Counted from the first letter of the stretch, positions 25,149-34,665 are shown. The stretch is DNA of 64,000 bases from Streptomyces sp. NBC_00271 (GCF_036178845.1 NZ_CP108070.1:3162001-3226000); one strand, 5' to 3'. Numbers and translations are program-made. Notes: generated from the letters alone by a model not told the origin.

Positions 25149-25909
25149 CGGGTCGCCTCCCACTTCTGCTGGATGTGGTTCATGTTCGTCAGCCAGCGGT
25201 CCGGTTCGGCGGCCCGCACCTGGTAGTACCCGGCGACCTCGGGGTGCGGCAGGATCAGGAAGCGGTCCTCCTCGATCCCCGCGAACAGCGCGTCGGCGAC
25301 GGCCTCCGGCTCGATGGCGGTGGGCTGCAGGACCAGGTCGCCCGCGCTGCCGGTGGCGTCGAGCATGTCGGTGCGCACGCCCTGCGGACAGATCGCGTGC
25401 ACCTTCACGCCGCGGTGGCGGTACGTCAGCGACAGCCACTCGGCGAAGGCGTACGCGCCGTGCTTGGTGACGCTGTAGGGCGCGGCGCCGATCATGGTGA
25501 GCAGTCCGGCGGCGGAGACGGTGGAGACGAACCGGCCGCTGCCGCGCTCCAGCCAGGCCGGCAGCAGCTCCTGGGCCGCCCGGACGTGCGCCATCACGTT
25601 GACGTCCCAGGCGAGCGCCCAGACCTTCTCGTCGGCCGACTCACTGCCGCCCGAGGGGAGGCCCGCGTTGGCGCAGTAGACGTCGATGGTGCCCCCGAGG
25701 GCGTCCCGGGCCTCGGCCACGATCGCGGACGCGTCGCCGGGAACCGCGATCGCCCCGATCTCCTCGGCCACGGCCTTCGCCTTGGCGGCGTCCAGATCGT
25801 TGACGACGACCCGGGCCCCCTCGGCGGCGAAACGACGGGCCAGCGCGGCCCCGATACCGCCTCCGGCCCCGGTGACGACCACTCCCGCATCTTGCACGGC
25901 TTCCACCAT
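25145..25909 (-). CDS. SDR family oxidoreductase
   Basis: 254 residues. It has TGAGGGIGAALARRF (cofactor), NDLDAAKAKAVAEEI (acidic residue after beta-2, suggesting NAD preference), CANAG, the catalytic Ser in STVSAAGLL and YSVTKHGAYAF (YxxxK). First gene of the operon; the acyl-CoA ligase start overlaps its stop by 4 nt. The TetR-type motif lies 55-68 bp upstream. Likely a hydroxyacyl or alcohol dehydrogenase in the same catabolic route. Confidence 0.9.
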   Translation of the reverse strand: MVEAVQDAGVVVTGAGGGIGAALARRFAAEGARVVVNDLDAAKAKAVAEEIGAIAVPGDASAIVAEARDALGGTIDVYCANAGLPSGGSESADEKVWALAWDVNVMAHVRAAQELLPAWLERGSGRFVSTVSAAGLLTMIGAAPYSVTKHGAYAFAEWLSLTYRHRGVKVHAICPQGVRTDMLDATGSAGDLVLQPTAIEPEAVADALFAGIEEDRFLILPHPEVAGYYQVRAAEPDRWLTNMNHIQQKWEATR

Positions 25910-25963
25910 CGGTCTCCTTCGACACGACGCGACACAACACGGCTCAGCTGCGACCCCAGACTA

Positions 25964-25977
25964 ACCAGTCGGTATGT
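25964..25977 (-). promoter_or_regulatory. TetR operator candidate (copy 2) before the SDR/acyl-CoA ligase/TetR operon
   Basis: On the reverse strand this reads ACATACCGACTGGT, identical over 14 bp to the site at 20383-20396. The flank here (TAGT) makes a poorer palindrome than copy 1. It sits 55 bp from the SDR start. Confidence 0.65.
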
Positions 25978-26160
25978 AGCAGGGGAAGGGCCCTTTGGCA
26001 GCTCCGACCCGCAGGAGCGCCCCTTCAGGGGCGCGGGGCTCTGACATATGCGGCTCCGCCGCGGGGCGCGACCAGCCACTTACGGCCCGCCGCTTACGAA
26101 CCATCCGCGGGAGCGCCTAACGTGCCGGTGCCAGCCTTCCGCGATCACGGAGGTCCCCCC

Positions 26161-27423
26161 ATGCGCCCTTCCCGCCGAGCCCTCCTCACGGCCACCGCCA
26201 CGGCCACCGCCACCGCCGCCTTCGCGGCGACCCCCACCACCGGCACCACCCCCACCACGACGACATCCCATGCCGACCCCCTCCGTACCGGCTTCGAGCA
26301 GCTCCAGGCGTCCGGTTACGCCGCCCTCCACGGCCGGCGTGTCGGCGTCGTCACGAACCCCACCGGTGTCACCAGAGACGTTCGCCACATCGTCGACGTC
26401 ATGCACGCCGACCCCCACGTGGAGCTGACCGCCGTCTTCGGCCCGGAACACGGTTTCCGCGGCACCGCGCAGGCCGGCGGCTCCGAGGGCCGCTACGACG
26501 ACCCGGCGACCGGACTCCCGGTCTACGACACGTACCTCAAGAGCGGCAAGCCTCTCGCCGACGTCTTCACCGCCTCCGGCGTGGACACCGTCGTCTTCGA
26601 CATCCAGGACGTGGGCGCGCGCTTCTACACGTACATCTGGACGCTGTACGACTGCATGGAGGCGGCCCGGCTCGCGGGCAAGCGCTTCGTGGTGCTGGAC
26701 CGGCCGAACCCGGTGACCGGACGGGCCGCCCAGGGACCGGTGCTGCACAAGGAGTTCGCGACGTTCGTCGGGCGGCAGCCCATCGCGCAGGCGCACGGGA
26801 TGACGGTGGCGGAGCTCGCGCGGCTGTTCAACGGGGAGTTCCTGGCGGCGCCGGTGGACCTGACCACCGTACTGATGTCGGGCTGGAAGCGGTCGGACTT
26901 CTACGACGCCTCCGGCCTGCCCTGGGTGCCGCCGAGCCCGAACATGCCGACGGCCGACACCGCCCTGGTGTACTCGGGAACGTGTCTCTTCGAGGGGACG
27001 AACCTGTCGGAGGGGCGCGGCACGACCCGTCCGTTCGAGCTGCTGGGCGCGGAGGGCATCGACGGCCGATGGGCTCTGGAGGCGAACCGGCTCAAGGTCC
27101 CGGGCGTGCGCTTCAGGGAGGCGTACTTCGCTCCGACCTTCTCCAAGTTCCAGGGAAAGACGATCGGCGGCGTGCAGATCCATGTGCACGACCGGGCCGC
27201 GTACGACCCCGTCCGCACCGGAATCGCCCTCCTGGTGACCGCCAAGAAGGTCTGGAGCGGCTTCGCCTGGCGCTCGGACCACTGGATCGACAAGCTGACC
27301 GGCTCCGCCAAGGTGCGCACGATGATCGACGCGGGGGCGACGACCGACGAGGTCGTGGCCGCCTGGCAGGACGAGCTGAAGGCCTTCCAAAAGATCCGGA
27401 AGGAATATCTTCTTTACGGATGA
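26161..27423 (+). CDS. secreted DUF1343/NamZ-like exo-beta-N-acetylmuramidase
   Basis: 420 residues. A signal segment with twin arginine (RPSRRALLTATATATATAAFAA) and a Thr/Pro linker precede the DUF1343 domain. Family landmarks are VGVVTNPTGVTRDVRHIVDVM, FGPEHGFRGTAQAG, FDIQDVGARFYTYIWT, LDRPNPVTG and LSEGRGTTRPFELLGA. Characterised members (NamZ) remove terminal MurNAc from peptidoglycan fragments. GGAGGT precedes the ATG. A hairpin follows immediately after the stop. It probably functions in wall turnover outside the membrane. Confidence 0.88.
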   Translation: MRPSRRALLTATATATATAAFAATPTTGTTPTTTTSHADPLRTGFEQLQASGYAALHGRRVGVVTNPTGVTRDVRHIVDVMHADPHVELTAVFGPEHGFRGTAQAGGSEGRYDDPATGLPVYDTYLKSGKPLADVFTASGVDTVVFDIQDVGARFYTYIWTLYDCMEAARLAGKRFVVLDRPNPVTGRAAQGPVLHKEFATFVGRQPIAQAHGMTVAELARLFNGEFLAAPVDLTTVLMSGWKRSDFYDASGLPWVPPSPNMPTADTALVYSGTCLFEGTNLSEGRGTTRPFELLGAEGIDGRWALEANRLKVPGVRFREAYFAPTFSKFQGKTIGGVQIHVHDRAAYDPVRTGIALLVTAKKVWSGFAWRSDHWIDKLTGSAKVRTMIDAGATTDEVVAAWQDELKAFQKIRKEYLLYG

Positions 27424-27445
27424 GCGGAAAGAACTTCTTTTCCGC
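27424..27445 (+). terminator. hairpin directly after the NamZ-like gene
   Basis: GCGGAAA (27424-27430) pairs with TTTCCGC (27439-27445) around 8 nt. It starts at the base after the stop codon. Confidence 0.6.
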
Positions 27446-27533
27446 GGTTGAGTCGTGACGTATGGCCAATCTTCGCCCCCGGTAGGACGATGCGCCCACA
27501 TCGCACCGCCTTCGGGGGACGAGGGGGCTTGCC

Positions 27534-28868
27534 ATGGCGGATCCGGCAGTCAGTGTTTCTCCCTACTGGGAGCTGACCTTCGACGCGGACGGGGACGTGG
27601 ACGGCCGGGAAAGGGACCGGCTGTTCGCGGAGGTGCCCCGGCGCGGAGTGCGTGATCTGATCGTCTTCGCGCACGGCTGGAACAACGACCGTTCCGTCGC
27701 GACCCGCCTCTACAGCCAGTTCTTCGCGCCCGTGCCGGGTCTCGCGCCGCACGCGCGTCTGGGCTACGTCGGTGTGGTGTGGCCCTCGATGCGGTTCTCG
27801 GACGAACCGATCCCCGACTTTCCCCGGTCGGTGGCCGCCGCCGTCCCCGCCGACGTGCCCGCCGCCGCCCGCGCCGCGCTCGACAAGGACACCCGGCACG
27901 CGCTCTTGGAGGTGTTCCCCGGCCGGGCGACGGTCGTCGAGCAGATCGCGCGCCTGCTGGACCAACAGCCGGACGAGGGAGCCTCGTTGGAGGAGTTCGG
28001 ACGCCTGGTGCGGCTGCTCGTGGAGGTACCGCCACAGGGACCGCAGGCCGCCTTCGCCGCGGACACGCTCGCGGAGGGCGTGCCGCAGGGCGACTCCGCG
28101 ATGCTCTTCGGGGACACGGCCACGGTGTGCGGCGAGTTCGCCGAGGCGCTGGCCGGGATGACGGCCTCCGGCGAGACCTTCGCGCTGCCGCGGCCCTGGG
28201 ACGGGGCGCGTGAACTGCTGCGCCAGGCCACCTACTACGCCATGAAGCGGCGCGCGGGCACGGTGGGTGAGCGTGGGCTCGGGCGCGCGCTCGGGCAGCT
28301 CGCGACCGCCGCGCCCGGGGTGCGGGTGCATCTGGTCGGACACAGCTTCGGCGGACGGCTGGTCTCCTTCGCGCTGCGCGGACTGCCCGAGGGCGTGCGC
28401 ACGGTGAAGTCCGTGACCCTGCTCCAAGGGGCCTTCTCGCACTACGCGTTCGCGGCGTCGCTGCCCGGCGACCCGCGGGCGAGCGGCGCGCTGCACGGCC
28501 TGCAGAGCCGCGTCGACGGCCCCCTGGTGTGCTGCTACTCCCACTTCGACACGGCGCTCGGCACGATCTACCCGCTGGCCTCCCGGATGGCGGACGACGA
28601 CCGTTCGGTGCTGGGGCTGGACCTCGACCCCGGACACCTCCTGGGCGCCCGCTGGGGCGCGATGGGACACGACGGGGTGCAGGCGGTGGAGGGCACGAAG
28701 ACGTTCACGCTCGCCGACGCGCTGCGCGCGCAGCTTCCGGTGTCGGGGTGCGTGAACGTCGACGCGTGCGCGGTGGTGAACCGCGGCGGCCCCCCGAGCG
28801 GGGCCCACAGCGACATCTGCCACCGGGAGCTGGCCCAGGTGGTGCTGGCGGCGGGCCGCGTTCGATGA
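27534..28868 (+). CDS. alpha/beta hydrolase family protein
   Basis: 444 residues, no signal peptide. DLIVFAHGWNNDRSVATRLY gives the oxyanion-hole HGW, and VHLVGHSFGGRLVSFAL contains the nucleophile elbow with Ser271. LLQGAFSHYAFA follows the usual strand after the nucleophile. A long Ala-rich insertion (about 90-200) forms a lid. The C-terminus ends in conserved CVNVDACAVVNRGGPPSGAHSDICHREL, where histidine could complete the triad. GAGGGGG precedes the ATG. The class (lipase, esterase, peptidase) is not clear. Confidence 0.78.
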   Translation: MADPAVSVSPYWELTFDADGDVDGRERDRLFAEVPRRGVRDLIVFAHGWNNDRSVATRLYSQFFAPVPGLAPHARLGYVGVVWPSMRFSDEPIPDFPRSVAAAVPADVPAAARAALDKDTRHALLEVFPGRATVVEQIARLLDQQPDEGASLEEFGRLVRLLVEVPPQGPQAAFAADTLAEGVPQGDSAMLFGDTATVCGEFAEALAGMTASGETFALPRPWDGARELLRQATYYAMKRRAGTVGERGLGRALGQLATAAPGVRVHLVGHSFGGRLVSFALRGLPEGVRTVKSVTLLQGAFSHYAFAASLPGDPRASGALHGLQSRVDGPLVCCYSHFDTALGTIYPLASRMADDDRSVLGLDLDPGHLLGARWGAMGHDGVQAVEGTKTFTLADALRAQLPVSGCVNVDACAVVNRGGPPSGAHSDICHRELAQVVLAAGRVR

Positions 28869-28901
28869 CCCGCCGCCGGGAGTCCGTGACGCGCTCCGGG
28901 G

Positions 28902-31694
28902 TCACCGGTGCGACGTGTACTCCACCACCTGCTGGTAGGTCGGCCGGTTCTGCCAGGTGATCTTGCCGTGCTTGATACCGCCGAGCGTCCGCTGGACGAT
29001 CGAGTCGGCACACCACTGGTCGCCCGCCGAGCACTGGTCGTCGCCCGGGTAGACCTGGGCGGCCGTCAGGCCCGCCGCCGTCTTGAGTGTGCTGATCAGG
29101 GCGTCCCGGCAGGCGCTGAGGCTGCCACCGCCGCAGTACTTCTGCGACAGTCCGCCCTGCACCGACTCACCGAGGACCGCCCGGATGTCCTTGTCGACAT
29201 AGCTCCACCAGCCGTACTGGAAGGAGCTTCCGGCGTGCGCGCCGGTCGGGCCGTGCGCGGCCGACGGGGACTCGTCGATGGGCAGGTTGTTGGAGAAGGC
29301 CGTGTACAGGTCGGTGCCGAGACCGGGTTGGAACTCGGCCTTCACCAGCAGCGGCCACCAGGCGTCCAGGATGCGGATGGCGTCGGCGTTGGCGTAGACC
29401 TTCGAACCGGCCGAGGTCTCCTTGCGCTTGGCGCCGGCCGTCACCCAGTCGGACAGCTTGGTCACCGCCGCCGCGGCCGTGGTGTCCGTGACCGTCGAAC
29501 TGTTGATGACCTTCAGCAGCTTCGGCAGCACGTCCTCGGCCCGCAGATCGGCCAGCGCGGCGTCGGCCATCGCCTTGGTGAGCGAGGACCTGGTCACCCC
29601 GCCCGCGGCGACCAGCTTCTTCACCCGGTCCTCCAGGAGGTTCCCGCGGTGCACGGAACCGTCGCCCCAGGGGGCCGTGGTGTAGTCCTTGGCCTGCTTG
29701 TTGTTCCAGGAGATGTAGTAGTCCTGGTCGATGGAGTTGGGGTGCGCGGACGGCGGGGTGTACGAGGCGGTGTTCGTCGTCGGGTTCCAGTTCTGCCACT
29801 CGTACGCGGCCTGCGCCCAGACCGGGAACTCGGCGTCGACGCCGGTCGCCCGCACCGGGTTGTCACCGCTGTTGTAGTACGCGGTGTGCGAGGAGTCGGC
29901 GTAGAACCAGTTGAAGGTGTAGTTGATGTGCTGCACCGCGCTCTGGAACGTCCCCGGGCTCTTCACGTAGTCCGGGTCGTTGAGCATCTGGAAGCCGATG
30001 ATCGAGTCGGCCTCGTGCATGTAGGAGGAGCGCAGGGTCGTGTAGGCGACCTTCTTGCCGCCGACCGTCGCGCGGTACTCCACGGGACCGTACTTGGTCC
30101 GGTAGACCTGCATGCGGTACGAGCCCGCCGCGGTGCCGTCGGCCGTGGTGGGCTTCCAGGAGTTGGTCCGCTCGACCTTGTCCATGGCGGTGCAGGTGCC
30201 GTGGTACAGGTAGTGGTAGTCGTCCTGGCACAGCTCGACGGCGTAGGTGTCGATGATGTCCTGGCCGGAGGTCGTCGCGCTCCAGGAGTAGTCCTGGCCG
30301 CGGCCGAGTTCGACGTACATGCTCAGGCCCGCGAAGGAGGCGCCGCGCGCGCTGAGGCCCGGCCCCTGGATCTCCTGGAGCATGAGGAGCTGTGGCGCGA
30401 AGTAGCCGGTCTGCGGCCCGAAGACGGCGATGGGGTGGCCGCTGGCGGTGTACTTCCCGCTCACCACGAGGGCGTTGGACATCCCGCGCTTCGCGGAGGT
30501 GAGGGTGGTGGCGGCCGCCGTCGCCGAGGCGCTGGTGGCGGTGGCGGTGGCCGCGCTGCCGGTGCGGTCGTAGACCAGCGGCTCCTGGGCCACCGAGCCG
30601 GCGTCCGGCAGGGCCTCGCCCTGCGCGGTGTCGGGCTTCGAGGCGTACGGGAAGCTCTCGCCGTTGTGGACGGTGAGCACCGCCTCGGGGTCGTTCCGCT
30701 CGCGGAAGGACTCCCAGACCTTCGTGCCCTCGGTCACGCCGTACTTGGACTGGGCGGCCAGCAGCGAGAGGGCGTTGTTGACCTCGCCGCCACCTCCGGA
30801 GCCGAAGAGCGAGCCGATGACGGAGGCCAGCGCGACCAGGTCGGTGATCTTGAAGTGGTCGATGGTGCCGGCGTTGGTGATGGAGTCCTTGTGGCCGGTC
30901 AGGACGTACTCACCGGGGAAGTAGCGGCCGCTGTCGGAGGCGTCGATGTAGGCGTTGATGCCGTCGATGTAGGCGTTGGCGTCGGCGAGGGCCTGCTGGC
31001 CGCGGGCGCCGTTGTTCGCGATGGCGTTGTCGATCTGGGTCTGCAGATCGGCCTCGGTGTAGGGCGCGTTGCGCCAGAACTCCTGCTCCAGACCCTGGTT
31101 GGAGGGGGCCCCGCCTGCGAAGGAGGTCAGCTGGCCGCGGCCGACGTGCCGGAAGACGTCCATCAGCCACAGCCGGTCCTGGGCGGCGGCGTACCCGGCG
31201 CCGTACTCGGTGCCGTAGCGGGTGGTGCCGGTGATGTGCGGCACACCGGTCTTCTTGTCGCGGACGATCGTCACGTCGGTGCGGCCGCCGGGCGCGGTGG
31301 TGGAGGCGACCTGGTCGGAGGCGACCCCGAAGGACGCGTCGTTGAAGAAGTCGTTGATCTTGGCGTCGGTGAGCGTGGCGGCACCCGAGGCCAGGTTGTT
31401 GTAGGGGCCGAGCTGGTCCTCGGCGTGGTCGGGCTGGATGCCGAAGGCCTGGTTGAGGAGGATCTGGGCGAGGGTGGCGTTGCCGTTCTGACCGGGCGGG
31501 AGGATGTCGGAACACTGGCCGCCGCAGTAGTCGTTGGCGGCGAGCGCGGTCGTGCTGTCGGCGGCCGTCGCCTGGGTCAGCGGGGACAGCAGGGCGGCTA
31601 TGAGAGCACAGATGGATGCCGCCCCCAGGAACTTGGGGAATCTGCGGGGAGTTCTCTGTCTGTCGGGTGCGGTGCGTGGGGTGCGTCGTGGCAT
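28902..31694 (-). CDS. secreted penicillin acylase family protein (Ntn hydrolase)
   Basis: 930 residues. A basic start and hydrophobic segment FLGAASICALIAALLSPLTQATAADS give a Sec signal peptide. The alpha-chain region has VPHITGTTRYGTEYGAGYAAAQDRLWLMDVFRHVGRGQL. A linker precedes RGMSNALVVSGKYTASGHP, where Ser406 is the autocatalytic N-terminal nucleophile of the beta chain. This is the size and order of AHL/penicillin/cyclic lipopeptide acylases. TAGGAG precedes the ATG. Relatives hydrolyse acyl side chains from beta-lactams, acyl-homoserine lactones or lipopeptides; which one is unknown. Confidence 0.88.
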   Translation of the reverse strand: MPRRTPRTAPDRQRTPRRFPKFLGAASICALIAALLSPLTQATAADSTTALAANDYCGGQCSDILPPGQNGNATLAQILLNQAFGIQPDHAEDQLGPYNNLASGAATLTDAKINDFFNDASFGVASDQVASTTAPGGRTDVTIVRDKKTGVPHITGTTRYGTEYGAGYAAAQDRLWLMDVFRHVGRGQLTSFAGGAPSNQGLEQEFWRNAPYTEADLQTQIDNAIANNGARGQQALADANAYIDGINAYIDASDSGRYFPGEYVLTGHKDSITNAGTIDHFKITDLVALASVIGSLFGSGGGGEVNNALSLLAAQSKYGVTEGTKVWESFRERNDPEAVLTVHNGESFPYASKPDTAQGEALPDAGSVAQEPLVYDRTGSAATATATSASATAAATTLTSAKRGMSNALVVSGKYTASGHPIAVFGPQTGYFAPQLLMLQEIQGPGLSARGASFAGLSMYVELGRGQDYSWSATTSGQDIIDTYAVELCQDDYHYLYHGTCTAMDKVERTNSWKPTTADGTAAGSYRMQVYRTKYGPVEYRATVGGKKVAYTTLRSSYMHEADSIIGFQMLNDPDYVKSPGTFQSAVQHINYTFNWFYADSSHTAYYNSGDNPVRATGVDAEFPVWAQAAYEWQNWNPTTNTASYTPPSAHPNSIDQDYYISWNNKQAKDYTTAPWGDGSVHRGNLLEDRVKKLVAAGGVTRSSLTKAMADAALADLRAEDVLPKLLKVINSSTVTDTTAAAAVTKLSDWVTAGAKRKETSAGSKVYANADAIRILDAWWPLLVKAEFQPGLGTDLYTAFSNNLPIDESPSAAHGPTGAHAGSSFQYGWWSYVDKDIRAVLGESVQGGLSQKYCGGGSLSACRDALISTLKTAAGLTAAQVYPGDDQCSAGDQWCADSIVQRTLGGIKHGKITWQNRPTYQQVVEYTSHR

Positions 31695-32050
31695 GGCTGC
31701 TCCTACCGACGGGGGTGGGCCGGACGTTACCGCCGGTATCCCCGAGTTGGAAGATGAACATGCGTCAACTTTTCAACGATCACTGAGCTGTTCAGAGGTC
31801 ACGAGCCGTTTAGAGATCGACGGGCCATGCGAATCCGGCGACACCGCTCATCCCGGCCCACGGGCTTTTCAACAGGTGACTGACAGCGAGGGGAGGTAGG
31901 CCGGAGGGAGTTCGGCCGGTGACTTATGGCGCTCGTCGGAAATTGGATGGAGCCGAATCGCGTGTCGATACGTCTACTCGGCGACGTCCCTGGGACGGCA
32001 ACGCCGAAGTGACCGAAGTACAGGTGCAGGTGTGACGGAGGTGCAGGGCG
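31695..32050. other. divergent promoter region
   Basis: 356 bp between the acylase gene and the divergent zinc-ribbon protein gene. It is less GC-rich than its surroundings (for example around 31755-31775 and 31935-31945), as expected for promoters. I see no clear palindrome, RNA or small gene. Confidence 0.4.
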
Positions 32051-32653
32051 ATGGCGGGTTTTCGGAGTCTGGCGAGACAGGTGCGAGATCCGAGGAATGA
32101 TCTGGCACTGCGACGCTATTCACTGCGCAAGTGCCTGGAGAGGTTTGCCCCTTACGGACATCGGGCGACCTGGGACCATCTCTGCTCCCGGGCCGGGTTC
32201 GGCCCCGAGGACCGGTCCCCCGATCCAGCGCGGCTCGTGGCCGCACTGGACGAGTTGGAGGAGGCCCGCTCCGTCTGGCTCGCCTACGAGGTCGAGTTCG
32301 CCGAGCGCCGCAAGAAGGAGAAGCACGACGGACTGCGCCGGCCGGGCAGCGTGGACGACTGGCATCGGCTGACCTGGGGCGGATTCGGCGTCGCGTGGTG
32401 CGACGATCCGCGGATCCACCCCCACGAATCACTGGCCGAGGTGCTGCGCCGGCTGATCGCCGCGCTGGAGCGCGAGCCCGGCACGGTCTGCCCGGTCTGC
32501 ACCGATGAGCGCCTCACCTGGAAGTACGACCTGGCCCACGAACCGTCGTCGGGTCCCGTCTGCACGGGTTGCGGAATCGTCGTACCGCGGCCCGTCCTCA
32601 CGCCCGAGGCGCTGGCGGAGGCCAGGCGCGGGCGGTTGCTCGTCTCCGTGTGA
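32051..32653 (+). CDS. conserved hypothetical protein with C-terminal zinc ribbon
   Basis: 200 residues. The N-terminal two thirds are charged and helical (ALRRYSLRKCLERFAPYG, LEEARSVWLAYEVEFAERRKKEK). The C-terminal part has CPVC about 30 residues before CTGC, a pattern that could bind one zinc. GGAGG precedes the ATG. No enzymatic motif. It resembles no family I can name; a DNA- or RNA-associated role is only a guess from the ribbon and basic helices. Confidence 0.65.
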   Translation: MAGFRSLARQVRDPRNDLALRRYSLRKCLERFAPYGHRATWDHLCSRAGFGPEDRSPDPARLVAALDELEEARSVWLAYEVEFAERRKKEKHDGLRRPGSVDDWHRLTWGGFGVAWCDDPRIHPHESLAEVLRRLIAALEREPGTVCPVCTDERLTWKYDLAHEPSSGPVCTGCGIVVPRPVLTPEALAEARRGRLLVSV

Positions 32654-32774
32654 GCGCTCCGCCGGGTTGAACGGGGGGCGGGTGCAGGGGTCGACGGTCG
32701 GCGGTCGGGGTAGGGCTCGGGGCCGACCGGGTTACGGGAACTGCGGGTGAGTCGTCGGCTGCGGGATCGTCCGT

Positions 32775-32811
32775 GGCTGGGCGCGCAGTTCCCCGCGCCC
32801 CTTCGGGGCGC
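32775..32811. repeat. Streptomyces intergenic repeat copy
   Basis: On the reverse strand this carries the core GGGGCGCGGGGAACTGCGCG followed by CCCAGCC. Next to it GCGCCCC (32795-32801) and GGGGCGC (32805-32811) form a hairpin. The 300-bp gap 32654-32953 holds nothing else that I recognise. Confidence 0.7.
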
Positions 32812-32953
32812 TGATCTCGACGGGGGCGCAACTGAGGACACCCGGTGGGCCGACGCTAGCAGCCGCAAATCCGCTCGCTCCACCGCTTTCTCCTCGGGAC
32901 AGTTGGGCTCGATGAAACCCCGTTGAGGTACCCGCGGAATCCGAGGAGTCCCG

Positions 32954-34021
32954 ATGTCGACGCTGCGCGTCACCGCCGAAGTGCTGACCGTCCACGAGCA
33001 TCCGAACGCTGACGCGCTCGAACTGGCCCAGGTGGGGCTGTACCGAGCCGTCGTCGCCAAGGGCGCCTACCGCACCGGCGAGAGTGCCGTCTACATCCCC
33101 GAGCAGTCCGTGCTGCCCATCACGCTCATCGAGGAGCTGGGCCTGACCGGACGCCTCGCGGGCCCCGGCTCGGACCACGTCAAGGCCGTACGCCTGCGCG
33201 GTGAGCTGTCGCAGGGCATCGTCTGCCGCCCGAAGGCGCTGGCCGACGTCGACCTGGCGCGGGCCGCCGCGGACGACACCGACTTCGCCGAGGCGCTCGG
33301 CATCGTCAAGTGGGTGCCGCCGATCCCGCCCACCATGAACGGCGACGTCGAGTCCGCGCCCGATCTGCTGCCCTGGGTCGACATCGAGAACATCCAGCGG
33401 TACCCGGACATCTTCGCGCCGGGCGAGAACGTCGTCCTGACGGAGAAGCTGCACGGCTCGGCCTGCCTACTGACCTACCTCGCCGACCAGGACCGCGCGT
33501 ACGTCTCCTCCAAGGGTTTCGGCGCCAAGTCCCTCGCCCTCAAGGAGGATTCCCGCAATCTGTACTGGCGTGCCGTCCACGCGCACGGCGTCGCGGCGGC
33601 CGCGGCCCGGCTCGCCGAACGGCTCGGCGCCCGCCGGGTCGGCATCTTCGGCGAGGTGTACGGGGCGGGCGTGCAGGACCTGTCGTACGGCGCCGACGGC
33701 CGCCGCGAGTCCCTCGGCTACGCCGTGTTCGACGTGTCCGCCGAGATCGCCGGCGAGGTCCACTGGCTGGACGCGGCCGCGCTCCTCGACGGCGAACTGC
33801 CGCTGGTGCCACGGCTGTACGAGGGCCCGTACGACATCGGCCGCGTCCTGGAGGTCGCCTCGGGCCGGGAGACCGTGTCCGGGCGCGCCCTGCATCTGCG
33901 GGAGGGCGTCGTGATACGCCCTGCCGTCGAGCGCTACAGCCCGGTGGCCGGCGGCCGGGCCATCGCGAAGGCGGTCAGCCCGGCGTATCTGACGCGCAAG
34001 GGCGGCACGGAGTACGAGTGA
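32954..34021 (+). CDS. ATP-dependent RNA ligase, DraRnl (Rnl5) family
   Basis: 355 residues. An N-terminal OB-like domain (1-120: RVTAEVLTVHEHPNADALEL, VYIPEQSVLP, GPGSDHVKAVRLRGELSQG) is fused to a nucleotidyltransferase core. Motif I is LTEKLHGSACLL with Lys165 as the adenylated residue; GEVYGAGVQDLSYG matches motif III/IIIa, and EGVVIRP and AIAKAVSPAYL match motifs IV and V. The organisation corresponds to Deinococcus DR_B0094, which seals nicked RNA 3'-OH/5'-phosphate ends. It is monocistronic, with a hairpin shared with convergent soxR. The physiological substrate is unknown. Confidence 0.87.
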   Translation: MSTLRVTAEVLTVHEHPNADALELAQVGLYRAVVAKGAYRTGESAVYIPEQSVLPITLIEELGLTGRLAGPGSDHVKAVRLRGELSQGIVCRPKALADVDLARAAADDTDFAEALGIVKWVPPIPPTMNGDVESAPDLLPWVDIENIQRYPDIFAPGENVVLTEKLHGSACLLTYLADQDRAYVSSKGFGAKSLALKEDSRNLYWRAVHAHGVAAAAARLAERLGARRVGIFGEVYGAGVQDLSYGADGRRESLGYAVFDVSAEIAGEVHWLDAAALLDGELPLVPRLYEGPYDIGRVLEVASGRETVSGRALHLREGVVIRPAVERYSPVAGGRAIAKAVSPAYLTRKGGTEYE

Positions 34022-34081
34022 CGGGTCCGGGCGGTCGCGGCGCGGGAGCCGCGGTTCCGCCCGGCCACGGAGGCAGACCGA

Positions 34082-34126
34082 AGGGCACCCCTCCGCCCGG
34101 CCACGGGGCGGGCCGAGGGGTGCCCT
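34082..34126. terminator. bidirectional terminator between the RNA ligase and soxR
   Basis: AGGGCACCCCTC (34082-34093) is perfectly inverted at 34115-34126, and the loop can add CCGCCC/GGGCGG-type pairs. The right arm ends at the first base of the soxR stop codon. Confidence 0.85.
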
Positions 34127-34653
34127 CAGCAGCACTCCTCGGCCGCGCGCTGCGACTCCTGCGCCCCTTGTGACCGCTGCGGCTTCGGCCGCGCGGTGAC
34201 GCGCTCCACCATGAGCCGGGAGCCCGCCTGGCGCTCGCCGAAGACGTCGTCCGGGTTGGACAGCACGCAGTTCTCCAGGGACAGACAACCGCACCCGATG
34301 CAGTCGGTCAGGTGATCCCGGAGTCGGCTCAACTGCTTGATCCGCTCGTCGAGTTCGGAACGCCAGGCCTCCGACAGCCGGGCCCAGTCCTCGCGCGTCG
34401 GGGTGCGCTCCTCGGGGAGTTCGGCGAGCGCCTCGCGGATGGTGGCGAGGGGGATGCCGACGCGTTGGGCGGCCCGGACGAAGGCGACACGACGCAGCGC
34501 GTCACGGTGGTAGCGGCGCTGGTTGCCGGTGGTGCGACGGCTGCTGATCAGGCCCTTGGACTCGTAGAAGTGCAGGGCGGAGACGGCGGCGCCACTGCGG
34601 GCCGACAGCTGGCCGACGGTCAGCTCGTGGATCTTCTCGGGGATCTGGGGCAC
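34126..34653 (-). CDS. soxR: redox-sensitive transcriptional activator SoxR
   Basis: 175 residues, the length of S. coelicolor SoxR. MerR-type winged helix: LTVGQLSARSGAAVSALHFYESKGLISSRRTTGNQRRYHRDALRRVAFV. The [2Fe-2S] cluster motif is CIGCGCLSLENC (C-x2-C-x-C-x5-C). It senses redox-active antibiotics or quinones. I chose the GTG at 34653 (VPQIPEKIHELTVGQ) because this is where SoxR proteins start; the ribosome site is very close. An ATG at 34719 would read through two direct repeats and is unlikely. Confidence 0.93.
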   Translation of the reverse strand: MPQIPEKIHELTVGQLSARSGAAVSALHFYESKGLISSRRTTGNQRRYHRDALRRVAFVRAAQRVGIPLATIREALAELPEERTPTREDWARLSEAWRSELDERIKQLSRLRDHLTDCIGCGCLSLENCVLSNPDDVFGERQAGSRLMVERVTARPKPQRSQGAQESQRAAEECC

Positions 34654-34665
34654 CCCTCCAACCCT

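Noticed and set aside
26122..26160. earlier ATG for the NamZ-like gene
   Set aside because: The added 13 residues break the signal peptide, and GGAGGT is positioned for the ATG at 26161.
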